From Mariprofundaceae bacterium (GTDB lineage: Bacteria; Pseudomonadota; Zetaproteobacteria; Mariprofundales; Mariprofundaceae): a stretch of DNA of 6,559 nt. The number at the start of each line of letters is the position of its first letter. Positions within the stretch are counted from its first letter, which is position 1. The translations under genes and the position numbers were made by a program. Positions 1 to 6,500 of this stretch are shown piece after piece. The stretch lies in the NCBI GenBank assembly GCA_030950865.1, contig JAUZQR010000044.1, positions 1 through 6,559 on the forward strand, in the 5' to 3' direction. The notes beneath the pieces are model-generated. The model was given only the letters and a program-made list of their open reading frames with translations. It did no database searches and was not told the DNA's origin.

Positions 1-1644
1 GTGCGTGAAGAGCTGGGGCATTATATTCATGCTATGCCTTGTCCTTCGTGTGAAGGCACACGACTTAATCGCTCTGCACGTCATGTGTTGGTCGGTAATT
101 TGTCGATTTCAACGGTCTGCCGTTTGCCTTTGCATGAAGCTGAGCAGTGGATTAGTCATTTAGAGCTTAATGCCCAAGATCAAACAATCGCTGAAAAAGT
201 CGTGGAAGAAATTGCCGCACGTTTGGGTTTTATGACCGAAGTGGGACTGGATTATTTAAGTTTAGAACGCACTGCAGGCACCCTTTCAGGTGGCGAAGCA
301 CAGCGTATTCGGCTTGCCACACAAATTGGTTCTGCGCTAGTCGGGGTATTGTATATTCTTGATGAACCTTCGATTGGTTTGCATCAGCGGGACAATGATA
401 GGTTATTGACAACATTAAAGCGACTTCGTGATTTGGGTAATTCGGTGATTGTCGTCGAGCATGATGAAGATGCAATTCGTCATGCAGACTTCATTGTTGA
501 TATGGGACCCTTGGCGGGTGAACATGGTGGTGAAATCGTGGCACAAGGTGACTTCACAACTATTTTGGCATCGAATACACTTACCGCTGATTATTTATCG
601 GGTAGAAAATCTATTGTTGTGCCCAAGCGTCGAAAAGTCGATAAAAAACATCCTATGATTGGTATTGAAGGGGCATGTGAACATAATTTAAAGGATATTA
701 GAGCATTGTTCCCTATTGGACGATTAAGCTGTATTACAGGTGTATCGGGTTCTGGTAAATCGACGATGATTTTGGATACGTTATACCGTGCTTTTGCCCG
801 TCATCAGGGGCTAAAAACAGACAGAGTTGGTCAGCATACATCGCTTATTGGTGCAGAGCTTATCAACAAAATCATTGATATTGATCAAAGCCCTATTGGG
901 CGTACACCGCGCTCCAATCCAGCGACTTATACAGGGATTTTCACGCCTATTCGTGAGTTGTTTGCAGGTGTGCCTGAATCGAGAGCACGCGGTTATAAAC
1001 CAGGTCGTTTTTCGTTTAATGTCAAAGGTGGACGCTGTGAAGCATGTCAGGGTGATGGCATCATCAAGGTTGAAATGCACTTTTTGCCAGATGTGTATGT
1101 GCATTGTGAGACTTGCCAAGGTAAACGTTACAATCGTGAGACCTTGGATGTGCGTTACAAAGGTAAAACCATTGATGACGTGCTGAATATGACGGTGGAT
1201 GAAGGGTTTGAATTTTTTGAGGCGATTGCTCCTTTAAAAACGCGATTAAGAACATTGCAACAAGTGGGTTTGGGTTATATTCATTTGGGTCAGGCTGCGA
1301 CCACGCTTTCAGGTGGCGAAGCACAACGTGTGAAACTTGCCAAAGAGCTGGCAAGACGTGCCACAGGCGACACATTATATATCTTGGATGAGCCGACGAC
1401 AGGTTTACATTTTGCGGACGTTGCGAAGTTGCTTGAGGTTTTACATGCTTTGGTGAATCACGGAAATACGGTATTGGTGATTGAACATAATTTGGATGTG
1501 ATTAAAACCGCCGACTGGGTTGTTGATATGGGGCCAGAAGGTGGTGATCGGGGCGGCGAAGTGCTGGTTTCGGGGACACCAGAAGATGTGGTGGCATGTG
1601 CTAAATCATGGACAGGTCAATACCTAAAAGATTGTTTATCTTAA
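1..1644 (+). CDS. uvrA: UvrA, excinuclease ABC subunit A (C-terminal part, 5' end outside window)
   Basis: UvrA is the damage-sensing ATPase of nucleotide excision repair. It works as a dimer, loads UvrB on damaged DNA, and acts in the cytoplasm. The 547 residues here match the C-terminal part of a protein usually about 940 long, so roughly 390 residues lie upstream. The GTG at base 1 is an internal Val codon, not a start. Visible in order: a zinc-module CPxC at residues 14-17; the first ABC signature LSGGEAQR (95-102) and Walker B ILDEPS (119-124); the second Walker [10 protein letters not shown] (247-255); the C-terminal zinc finger with Cys 346, 349, 369 and 372 (C-x2-C-x19-C-x2-C); the second signature LSGGEAQR (436-443) and Walker B ILDEPT (461-466). 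The first Walker A lies in the missing part. All motifs are intact and the gene ends normally at TAA. It converges on the M48 gene with 8 bp between stops. Identification is very secure. Confidence 0.97.
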   Translation: MREELGHYIHAMPCPSCEGTRLNRSARHVLVGNLSISTVCRLPLHEAEQWISHLELNAQDQTIAEKVVEEIAARLGFMTEVGLDYLSLERTAGTLSGGEAQRIRLATQIGSALVGVLYILDEPSIGLHQRDNDRLLTTLKRLRDLGNSVIVVEHDEDAIRHADFIVDMGPLAGEHGGEIVAQGDFTTILASNTLTADYLSGRKSIVVPKRRKVDKKHPMIGIEGACEHNLKDIRALFPIGRLSCITGVSGSGKSTMILDTLYRAFARHQGLKTDRVGQHTSLIGAELINKIIDIDQSPIGRTPRSNPATYTGIFTPIRELFAGVPESRARGYKPGRFSFNVKGGRCEACQGDGIIKVEMHFLPDVYVHCETCQGKRYNRETLDVRYKGKTIDDVLNMTVDEGFEFFEAIAPLKTRLRTLQQVGLGYIHLGQAATTLSGGEAQRVKLAKELARRATGDTLYILDEPTTGLHFADVAKLLEVLHALVNHGNTVLVIEHNLDVIKTADWVVDMGPEGGDRGGEVLVSGTPEDVVACAKSWTGQYLKDCLS

Positions 1645-1652
1645 CCTTTTTA

Positions 1653-3104
1653 TTATTGAACTGTTTTGATGATATAACCAAGCTTGGGTTGTTGTGTGAG
1701 TTCCATACCATTGAGTGCAGCAATACGGTCGGCAGTAAAACGACCAAGTATTTGATTTGATTGACGCGCTAGGGATGTCCAAGAATCCCCTTTTTTCCAT
1801 ATGTGTAGCGCAATGCGTGGGATGCCACCTGATTTTTTTTCATCGTAAAACTTTAAAGAGCTTCGAATGCTTTTGAAATCAGATTCGTACTGATCAACAT
1901 CGTTACGTGGTGCCCACATAAAGAGCAAAAAAGCTTGTGAACCTTTGAGCCATACCGTGGCATCAATATAGGCCTGGCTTACGTGAGGAGCACTGGCTTT
2001 AACTCGTGCATGAGCAGATGGGTAACCCATGACTGTGCTTGATGTTAGATTTTCAATATGACGCTTAGGAAAGATTGATTCTAATAATTTCGAAGCAGTA
2101 CGGCGTTTGCTTAAAGGTTTGATGGAAAGCTCGAAATAGACCTTTTTCTGACGTATACGAGCAGTGACAGCTTGTGGAGTATTTTTAATCACCCAACGTT
2201 TGGGAAATTTAAGTTGTAAATTCAAGTCTGGATGTAAAAAACGTTGCCCAACAACAGCACCTTGTTCGGGGTTATCTGCATAAGGATAACCATTCACTGC
2301 TGCCAACATGCGTTGGTGATTTATCAAGCCTTCATTGCCTGATGCACGAGCCTGTTGGCTTGCTAGTGCAATGCGTTTTTTGGTTTCGGGGTGACTGGCA
2401 AAGGCACCGTGATATTCATTTACTTTATCACCGACATCTTTTTTCTCTTTGTTATCAATTTCTTCTAAGCGTTTAAGTGTTGCCAATAGTTGTATGACCG
2501 CAGCTGGATCATAACCAGCTTTGGGGATATATTTAATAGCTAAATCATCGGCTTGTAACTCTTGGTCGCGACCATAACCACTGATAAAAGAGGCTGCCAA
2601 AAGATTGGTAAGGCTAGAGGCACCTGGTCGTATAGGAACAAAAATTGACGTGATAGCCATGCCCAGTTGATAGCCTTGGATTTGGGTATAACGCTGTACA
2701 GCATGACGGGCGGTGACATGCCCAATTTCATGCCCCAGCACAGCGGCTAATTCAGCTTCGCTATTTAAATGATTTAAAAGCCCTCTATGAATATAGATGT
2801 GCCCACCAGGCAGAGCAAACGCATTGATGGTAGCATTATCAACAACGCGGAAGTGGTAAAAAAGTTCAGGTCGATCAGCAACTTTGGCAACACGTTGCCC
2901 CACTTCATTAACAAATACAGCGAGGGGATCTTTTTCATCCAGTAATGGAAGTTGTTGATTGTACTGTGCTGCTAGTTTTAGTCCCAATGCCAGCTCAGTC
3001 TTTTCTGACATCAAAACAAAGTCATTGTTTTTACTTGCAGGGTTGGTTGCACAGGCAGATAAGCATGCGGCAAGCATCAAAAATAATATATATTTAATAG
3101 CCAT
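1653..3104 (-). CDS. M48 family zinc metalloprotease lipoprotein with LysM-like C-terminus
   Basis: A 483-residue envelope protease. The N-terminus is a lipoprotein signal: a hydrophobic stretch (about 5-14) and lipobox LSAC with Cys18 as lipidation site; Ala at +2 suggests outer-membrane sorting. The M48 core has NAFALPGG (94-101), the zinc site HEIGH (125-129), the likely third ligand Glu182 in ELQAD, and a conserved-type SHPE (237-240). A predicted beta-rich region covers about 285-420. Residues 432-481 resemble a LysM-type fold (KKGDSWTSLA, then IAALNG), suggesting peptidoglycan contact. Family knowledge: related BepA/LoiP-type proteins take part in outer-membrane protein quality control; the exact substrate here is unknown. 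I see no TPR repeats, so it is not a plain BepA orthologue. The start is supported by GGAG 7 nt upstream. The start overlaps the 3' end of the nuclease gene by 11 bp, so the two are probably translationally coupled. Confidence 0.93.
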   Translation of the reverse strand: MAIKYILFLMLAACLSACATNPASKNNDFVLMSEKTELALGLKLAAQYNQQLPLLDEKDPLAVFVNEVGQRVAKVADRPELFYHFRVVDNATINAFALPGGHIYIHRGLLNHLNSEAELAAVLGHEIGHVTARHAVQRYTQIQGYQLGMAITSIFVPIRPGASSLTNLLAASFISGYGRDQELQADDLAIKYIPKAGYDPAAVIQLLATLKRLEEIDNKEKKDVGDKVNEYHGAFASHPETKKRIALASQQARASGNEGLINHQRMLAAVNGYPYADNPEQGAVVGQRFLHPDLNLQLKFPKRWVIKNTPQAVTARIRQKKVYFELSIKPLSKRRTASKLLESIFPKRHIENLTSSTVMGYPSAHARVKASAPHVSQAYIDATVWLKGSQAFLLFMWAPRNDVDQYESDFKSIRSSLKFYDEKKSGGIPRIALHIWKKGDSWTSLARQSNQILGRFTADRIAALNGMELTQQPKLGYIIKTVQ

Positions 3105-3852
3105 TCATGAGCTCCAAATCAGCGGGAGAATATAATGTTAAGAAAAATCTATCTTTGCTGGATATGCGAATTTTACCGCGAACGATGATGTCTTGACTTT
3201 TTTTCAACTGGGGAGGTTTTCTAAATCTTTTTCTATAAGCCTTTGGAATACTTACATATAGTTTCCCCAGCTTAAATCGCCAGCCTGTTGCACCTGTCAC
3301 TTTTGTTAGTTTACCTTGAACGACACGAAACTGACCAATATTCTTGCCAGATATGCGCTTGGCATTTAGTAGTTTAAAACGTGATGTATTCCAAATACCC
3401 AATTTTTGAGTGCGAGCAATACGCTCTTCTTTTAATAGTTTTTTTGTCCAACGAACATTGGGTTCAAAGGTGTAGACATGGGCATAACCCTTTTTTAGAA
3501 GCCAGCCATTCACCCATAAGCCATCACGCATCCATACTTGTGCGAGTGTGCGTTTATAACGATCATTTTTCTCTTTATCAAAACGCAGGCGCACTTGTTT
3601 GCCTAGAATAAGTTTGCTTAGTGCTTCTTTGGCTTTTTTTCCACCGACTTGTCCAGGCTCATCTCTATGGCGGGTTTCAGGGGTGTTTAATCCAAGCAGG
3701 CGGATTTTTTCGCCATTGCGTGTTTTAAATGTGTCGCCGTCATACACCTTGGCAACGGTTACCCAACGCGCTTCTCCAATGAATGACAATGTGCCTGCTA
3801 ATGTGATGCTTGGCAGGCATATCATGAAAAACAGCATGGCTGCTGCTTTCAT
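3094..3852 (-). CDS. Secreted thermonuclease (staphylococcal nuclease family) with basic C-terminal domain
   Basis: A 252-residue protein predicted to be exported and to cleave nucleic acids with calcium, like staphylococcal nuclease (SNase). Residues 1-19 form a Sec signal peptide (cleavage likely after TLA). The SNase domain spans about 28-155. By alignment from memory, Asp40 in YDGDTF matches SNase Asp21, Arg51 in IRLLGL matches Arg35, Glu59 in NTPET matches Glu43, and Arg101 in YKRTLA matches Arg87, so the catalytic set looks complete. SNase Asp40, a calcium ligand, is Asn56 here. After the usual GIW end (152-154), a very basic region follows (about 160-252). Its VVQGKLTKV and DIIVRGKIRI strands suggest an OB-fold-like nucleic-acid-binding domain (inference). 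The gene starts 17 bp after pyrD with only a weak GAG 14 nt upstream, so expression probably depends on the pyrD transcript. Its biological role (nutrient DNA use, defence or turnover) cannot be told from the sequence. Confidence 0.92.
   Translation of the reverse strand: MKAAAMLFFMICLPSITLAGTLSFIGEARWVTVAKVYDGDTFKTRNGEKIRLLGLNTPETRHRDEPGQVGGKKAKEALSKLILGKQVRLRFDKEKNDRYKRTLAQVWMRDGLWVNGWLLKKGYAHVYTFEPNVRWTKKLLKEERIARTQKLGIWNTSRFKLLNAKRISGKNIGQFRVVQGKLTKVTGATGWRFKLGKLYVSIPKAYRKRFRKPPQLKKSQDIIVRGKIRISSKDRFFLTLYSPADLELMNGY
3112..3115 (-). promoter_or_regulatory. Ribosome binding site for the M48 protease, inside the nuclease gene
   Basis: On the minus strand GGAG lies 7 nt before the ATG at 3104. 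It sits within the last codons of the upstream nuclease gene, whose TAA is 11 bp inside the protease gene. This fixes the protease start and suggests that translation of the two genes is coupled. Confidence 0.75.
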
Positions 3853-3860
3853 ATATTTTT

Positions 3861-3872
3861 TAAGAGCTCTTA
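3861..3872. repeat. 12-bp perfect palindrome at the pyrD stop codon
   Basis: TAAGAGCTCTTA is its own reverse complement. It begins with the TAA stop of pyrD and fills most of the 17-bp gap before the nuclease ATG; on the minus strand an A-rich run follows. As RNA it could form only a 4-bp stem with a 4-nt loop, so it is not a convincing terminator. It may be chance or a protein-binding site. Confidence 0.4.
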
Positions 3873-4811
3873 TGATTGTAAACTTCCTACAAGTTCGTTG
3901 TAAGACTTTATATCATGACGGGCGAGATAATTACGAAGACCATCACAGACTTTGCCACAAATAAGTGGGTCATAAAATAACCCTGTACCAATGCCAAGGG
4001 CATCAGCACCTGTGATAGCAAATTCAATGGCATCATTGCTTGTGGTAAGGCCACCTTGCCCTAAGATAGGAATGTTATGTTTGGCTGAAACGGCACGGGT
4101 TTGGTGAATTTTCCAAAGTGCGACAGGTTTGATGGCTGGACCTGATAGCCCGCCAGAGATATTGCCTATGATGGGCGCGCGCTTTTCAATATCCACAGCC
4201 ATGCCAACCAATGTATTAATCACTGAAAGTCCATCTGTACCTGCTTCAATAACCAAACGTGCAGTTTCTGCAATATCGGCATTGTTGGGGGACAGCTTGG
4301 TAATCAAAGGCTTGTTGGTCATGGGGCGCATGGCCGCGACCACTTTTGCTGCCATTTCAGGGTTATTACCAAAATGTACACCGCCTTCTTTAACATTTGG
4401 ACAAGAAATATTGATTTCAATGGCTGTAACAGGCGAGTCATCATACATGCGTGCGACTTCGGCATAATCGTCCAAGGATGAGCCATTGGCATTTGCCCAG
4501 AACTGTGTTTCATGGTGGGGGAGATTGGGAAGAATTTCATCAATCACATAACGTGTGCCAGGGTTTTGTAGCCCAATAGCATTGAGCATGCCTGATGGGG
4601 TCTCGTAAACGCGATGTGGGGCATTGCCCATGCGTGGTTCAACCGTTGTGCCCTTGAGAATAACCGCGCCAACATCTTTGTTTGAGAAACCTTCTATGCG
4701 GGTGTATTCCTCACCAAAGCCTACACAACCTGAGAGTAGCACCAAGGGTGTTTGTAATTTTAATCCTGCAAAAGAGGTGGAAATATCGGGGGCGGTTGGT
4801 TCAACAGTCAT
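3870..4811 (-). CDS. pyrD: Dihydroorotate dehydrogenase, class 1B catalytic subunit
   Basis: Oxidises dihydroorotate to orotate, the fourth step of pyrimidine synthesis, using FMN, in the cytoplasm. The 313 residues fit class 1 enzymes (about 300-315) and lack the N-terminal membrane helix of class 2. Visible: the substrate-side segment GMLNAIGLQN (74-83); NISCPN (134-139) with Cys137 as the class 1 catalytic base, which is Ser in class 2; TKLSPN (171-176) with Lys172; VINT (197-200); the FMN phosphate region GGLSG (220-224), GQGG (251-254) and GTGLFYDP (275-282). Class 1B enzymes normally pair with PyrK, an FAD and 2Fe-2S subunit that passes electrons to NAD; no pyrK is in this window. The ATG at 4811 is secure because an in-frame TAA lies eight codons upstream with no other start between. 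No good ribosome binding site is seen. First gene of the likely pyrD-nuclease-protease operon. Confidence 0.95.
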   Translation of the reverse strand: MTVEPTAPDISTSFAGLKLQTPLVLLSGCVGFGEEYTRIEGFSNKDVGAVILKGTTVEPRMGNAPHRVYETPSGMLNAIGLQNPGTRYVIDEILPNLPHHETQFWANANGSSLDDYAEVARMYDDSPVTAIEINISCPNVKEGGVHFGNNPEMAAKVVAAMRPMTNKPLITKLSPNNADIAETARLVIEAGTDGLSVINTLVGMAVDIEKRAPIIGNISGGLSGPAIKPVALWKIHQTRAVSAKHNIPILGQGGLTTSNDAIEFAITGADALGIGTGLFYDPLICGKVCDGLRNYLARHDIKSYNELVGSLQS

Positions 4812-4822
4812 GCGGCAAGCAT
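4808..4822 (-). other. Possible 4-codon leader frame overlapping the pyrD start
   Basis: Upstream of pyrD on the minus strand, ATG CTT GCC GCA TGA encodes Met-Leu-Ala-Ala and ends in a TGA that overlaps the pyrD ATG. With no clear Shine-Dalgarno for pyrD, re-initiation from this minigene is possible, but a frame this short arises easily by chance. Speculative. Confidence 0.12.
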
Positions 4823-4888
4823 AGCGTTTTTAATCTTGAAACACACATGCCTTATTTATGGTCTAAAGTAATGGGTATGGAGATTACC
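4812..4888. promoter_or_regulatory. Divergent intergenic region between pyrD and the SYLF gene
   Basis: The 77 bp must hold the start signals for both divergent units. For the plus strand, TTGAAA (4836-4841) is a fair -35, with TATGGT (4857-4862) as a poor -10 at a short 15-bp spacing. For the minus strand no convincing -35/-10 pair was found, although the region is AT-rich around 4826-4841. No operator-like inverted repeat or riboswitch fold was recognised. The location is well supported; the exact boxes are not. Confidence 0.4.
4879..4882 (+). promoter_or_regulatory. Ribosome binding site deciding the SYLF gene start
   Basis: GGAG lies 6 nt before the ATG at 4889. The frame stays open upstream to 4682, with ATGs at 4871 and 4877, but this site and the signal peptide that follows make 4889 the best start. 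Confidence 0.75.
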
Positions 4889-5578
4889 ATGAAAAAAATA
4901 TATTCGATGATTTGCTTGATGTTGATATGCGTGCTGTTTCCTCTTCAAGGTTTTGCTGGTGATAAGGTTAAGGCACAAAATAAAGTGGATGAAGCACGTG
5001 ATGTTATTGTAGATATTATGAGTAAACCTGATGAAGGTATTCCGCCAAGCTTGTTGCGTAAGGTAGCTGCAGTAGCGATTTTCCCAGGTGTTGTGAAGGC
5101 GGGTTTTGTATTGGGTGGAAAATATGGGCGAGGTGTGATTCTTAAACATAACCCAAAGCGTAATACATGGTCAGCGCCTGCTTTTTATTCCATTGGCGCT
5201 GCATCCATAGGTTGGCAAATTGGAGCGCAATCAACGGATTTGATACTTTTAATTCGTAGTAAACGTGGGTTGAAATCGCTGATGAACAGTGAGTTCACCT
5301 TGGGTGCTGATGCTGCTGTTGCCGCAGGTCCTGTTGGCCGTAGGGCTGAGGCTTCAACCGATGCTAGTTTGAAAGCAGAAATTTTATCGTACTCACGGAG
5401 TCGTGGTTTATTTGCAGGTGTTTCGTTAGAAGGGGCAAAAATCAATGTGTTGGAATCATATAACCATGCATATTATGGTAAAAAACTAAGCCCTAGCGAT
5501 ATTTTATTGCGACATAAGGCGCTTGCTCCGAAATCAGGCATTCGCTTGATTCATACCCTAACAAAAGCAGCAAAATAG
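4889..5578 (+). CDS. Exported SYLF-domain (Ysc84-type) lipid-binding family protein
   Basis: A 229-residue protein. Residues 1-23 are a Sec signal peptide (MKK start, hydrophobic core 7-19, cleavage likely after GFA), placing it in the periplasm or envelope; there is no lipobox. The rest is a SYLF domain: IFPGVVKAGFVLGGKYGRG (64-82), WSAPAFYSIG (94-103), SIGWQIGAQSTD (106-117), LGADAAVAAGPVGR (138-151), SYSRSRGLFAGVSLEG (167-182), and a final NHAYYG (192-197). In eukaryotes SYLF domains bind phosphoinositides; bacterial members are widespread and their function is poorly known, with lipid binding inferred. The open frame extends 69 codons further upstream, but that part lies antisense to pyrD and lacks a ribosome binding site, so ATG 4889 was chosen. 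Transcribed divergently from pyrD, and convergent with the Tim44-like gene. The 46-bp gap after its TAG (5579-5624) shows no strong terminator hairpin. Confidence 0.93.
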   Translation: MKKIYSMICLMLICVLFPLQGFAGDKVKAQNKVDEARDVIVDIMSKPDEGIPPSLLRKVAAVAIFPGVVKAGFVLGGKYGRGVILKHNPKRNTWSAPAFYSIGAASIGWQIGAQSTDLILLIRSKRGLKSLMNSEFTLGADAAVAAGPVGRRAEASTDASLKAEILSYSRSRGLFAGVSLEGAKINVLESYNHAYYGKKLSPSDILLRHKALAPKSGIRLIHTLTKAAK

Positions 5579-5624
5579 CTTAATGTTTGAGGTGAGTTTG
5601 ATGCAAGAATAACGTGTTAGTTTA

Positions 5625-6500
5625 TCACTCGGCTTGTTGAATGCCTGCCAGATACCATGTTGGATCATTGCTGTTGGGTGCGTGACGAAAAATCCAAGTT
5701 TCATGCATTTCATGGGCTTGTGAAGCAATATTTTGAGCTTCATCATTCAGGGTTTCTTCCTTGAGCATAGCATGGAATTGAATGGCAGCCCATTCATCAT
5801 CAGATTCAATCCACGTATCGATGATACTTGCTTCGAGCATGCCCACCTCAGTACGCGTTTGAACTTTACCCAATGCTTGCATATCAGATTCAATTTTATC
5901 TGCCACTTCGCTTGTGCAAAAAGAACGAATGTCTTGTATATCTTTTTTATCCCATGCTGCTTGCATGCGTATAAAAATGTCTTTGGCAGCAGGGATAAAG
6001 TGTGCATCATCAATATCAGGGCGCAACATGTGACCAGAAACTTGTGGTGAAGCCTCTGAAGATGTGAATAAATCAGGCTGTGTGGGTGTATTTTGTTGTT
6101 GATTTACTTGTTGCCCTGCATAAGCGTGTTGTTGCGTAAGCCCTTGAGCCTTACGGCGCATAAACCAAATAAAACCAAAAATAATGGCACCAATAATGAA
6201 AATATCGAAGAAATTAATACCTTCAAATGCGCCACCGAAGAACATCGCTCCCAAAAGACCACCGAGTGCCAAACCGCCAAGCATTCCCATCATGCCACCA
6301 CGAGCTGGTGTAGCTGCACCTTGTTTGCTTGGTGCTGCTTTTTTCTGTTGAGACATGCGCGGGGCAGGTGCAACACTTCGTTTATTAAAACTTTTACCAA
6401 AGCTAGAGCCCATGCCAAAACGTTTGGCTTCGGCATGATTTGCACCAGAGATAACCAAACAAAATATAGCCAACATACTAAAAGCCAAAAGTTTTTTCAT
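5625..6500 (-). CDS. Tim44-like domain membrane protein
   Basis: A 291-residue protein. It has a signal peptide or first membrane segment (1-25, cleavage possible after HAEA), then a basic Ser/Gly/Pro/Ala-rich linker (26-66) with SSFGKSF. A Gly/Met-rich hydrophobic stretch follows (67-91, GLALGGLLGAMFFGG), then a second membrane helix (96-114) ending in FMRRK. A Gln-rich linker (119-142) leads to a soluble C-terminal domain (about 160-289) with the Tim44-like pattern DIFIRMQAAWDKKD (174-187) and HETWIFRH (266-273). Tim44 is a mitochondrial import motor subunit; bacterial proteins with this domain and this Gly-rich two-helix layout are common in proteobacteria, and their role is largely unknown. 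The positive-inside rule suggests FMRRK and the domain after the second helix are cytoplasmic if the second helix exits inward (inference). The start has GGAG 7 nt upstream and overlaps by 4 bp the stop of an upstream frame. Confidence 0.9.
   Translation of the reverse strand: MKKLLAFSMLAIFCLVISGANHAEAKRFGMGSSFGKSFNKRSVAPAPRMSQQKKAAPSKQGAATPARGGMMGMLGGLALGGLLGAMFFGGAFEGINFFDIFIIGAIIFGFIWFMRRKAQGLTQQHAYAGQQVNQQQNTPTQPDLFTSSEASPQVSGHMLRPDIDDAHFIPAAKDIFIRMQAAWDKKDIQDIRSFCTSEVADKIESDMQALGKVQTRTEVGMLEASIIDTWIESDDEWAAIQFHAMLKEETLNDEAQNIASQAHEMHETWIFRHAPNSNDPTWYLAGIQQAE

Noticed and set aside
1..3. GTG at base 1 as the uvrA start codon
   Set aside because: UvrA needs about 390 more N-terminal residues, including the first Walker A; the window edge simply cuts the gene in frame.
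811..1375. Long open frames opposite and out of frame within uvrA
   Set aside because: They overlap strongly conserved UvrA zinc-finger and ATPase coding, and their translations show no domain or plausible composition; they are coding shadows.
1628..1650. Possible terminator at the end of uvrA (AAGAT-5 nt-ATCTT, then T-run)
   Set aside because: The stem is only 5 bp and mostly A-U, and the T-run starts 4 nt after it; too weak to call, although it lies where a terminator is expected.
1653..3104. Naming the M48 protein BepA
   Set aside because: BepA has a TPR C-terminal region, while this protein has a different middle region and a LysM-like tail, so only the family is assigned.
4129..4467. 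112-codon plus-strand frame opposite pyrD
   Set aside because: It lies wholly inside conserved pyrD coding and has no recognisable motif or start signal.
4682..4888. 69-codon N-terminal extension of the SYLF gene frame
   Set aside because: It runs antisense through the pyrD 5' end and the promoter region, has no ribosome site, and would bury a clear signal peptide that begins at 4889 behind a good GGAG.
5579..5624. Terminator between the SYLF and Tim44-like genes
   Set aside because: Only a tiny TAAC-GT-GTTA inverted repeat is visible, with an impossible 2-nt loop and no G/C-rich stem.
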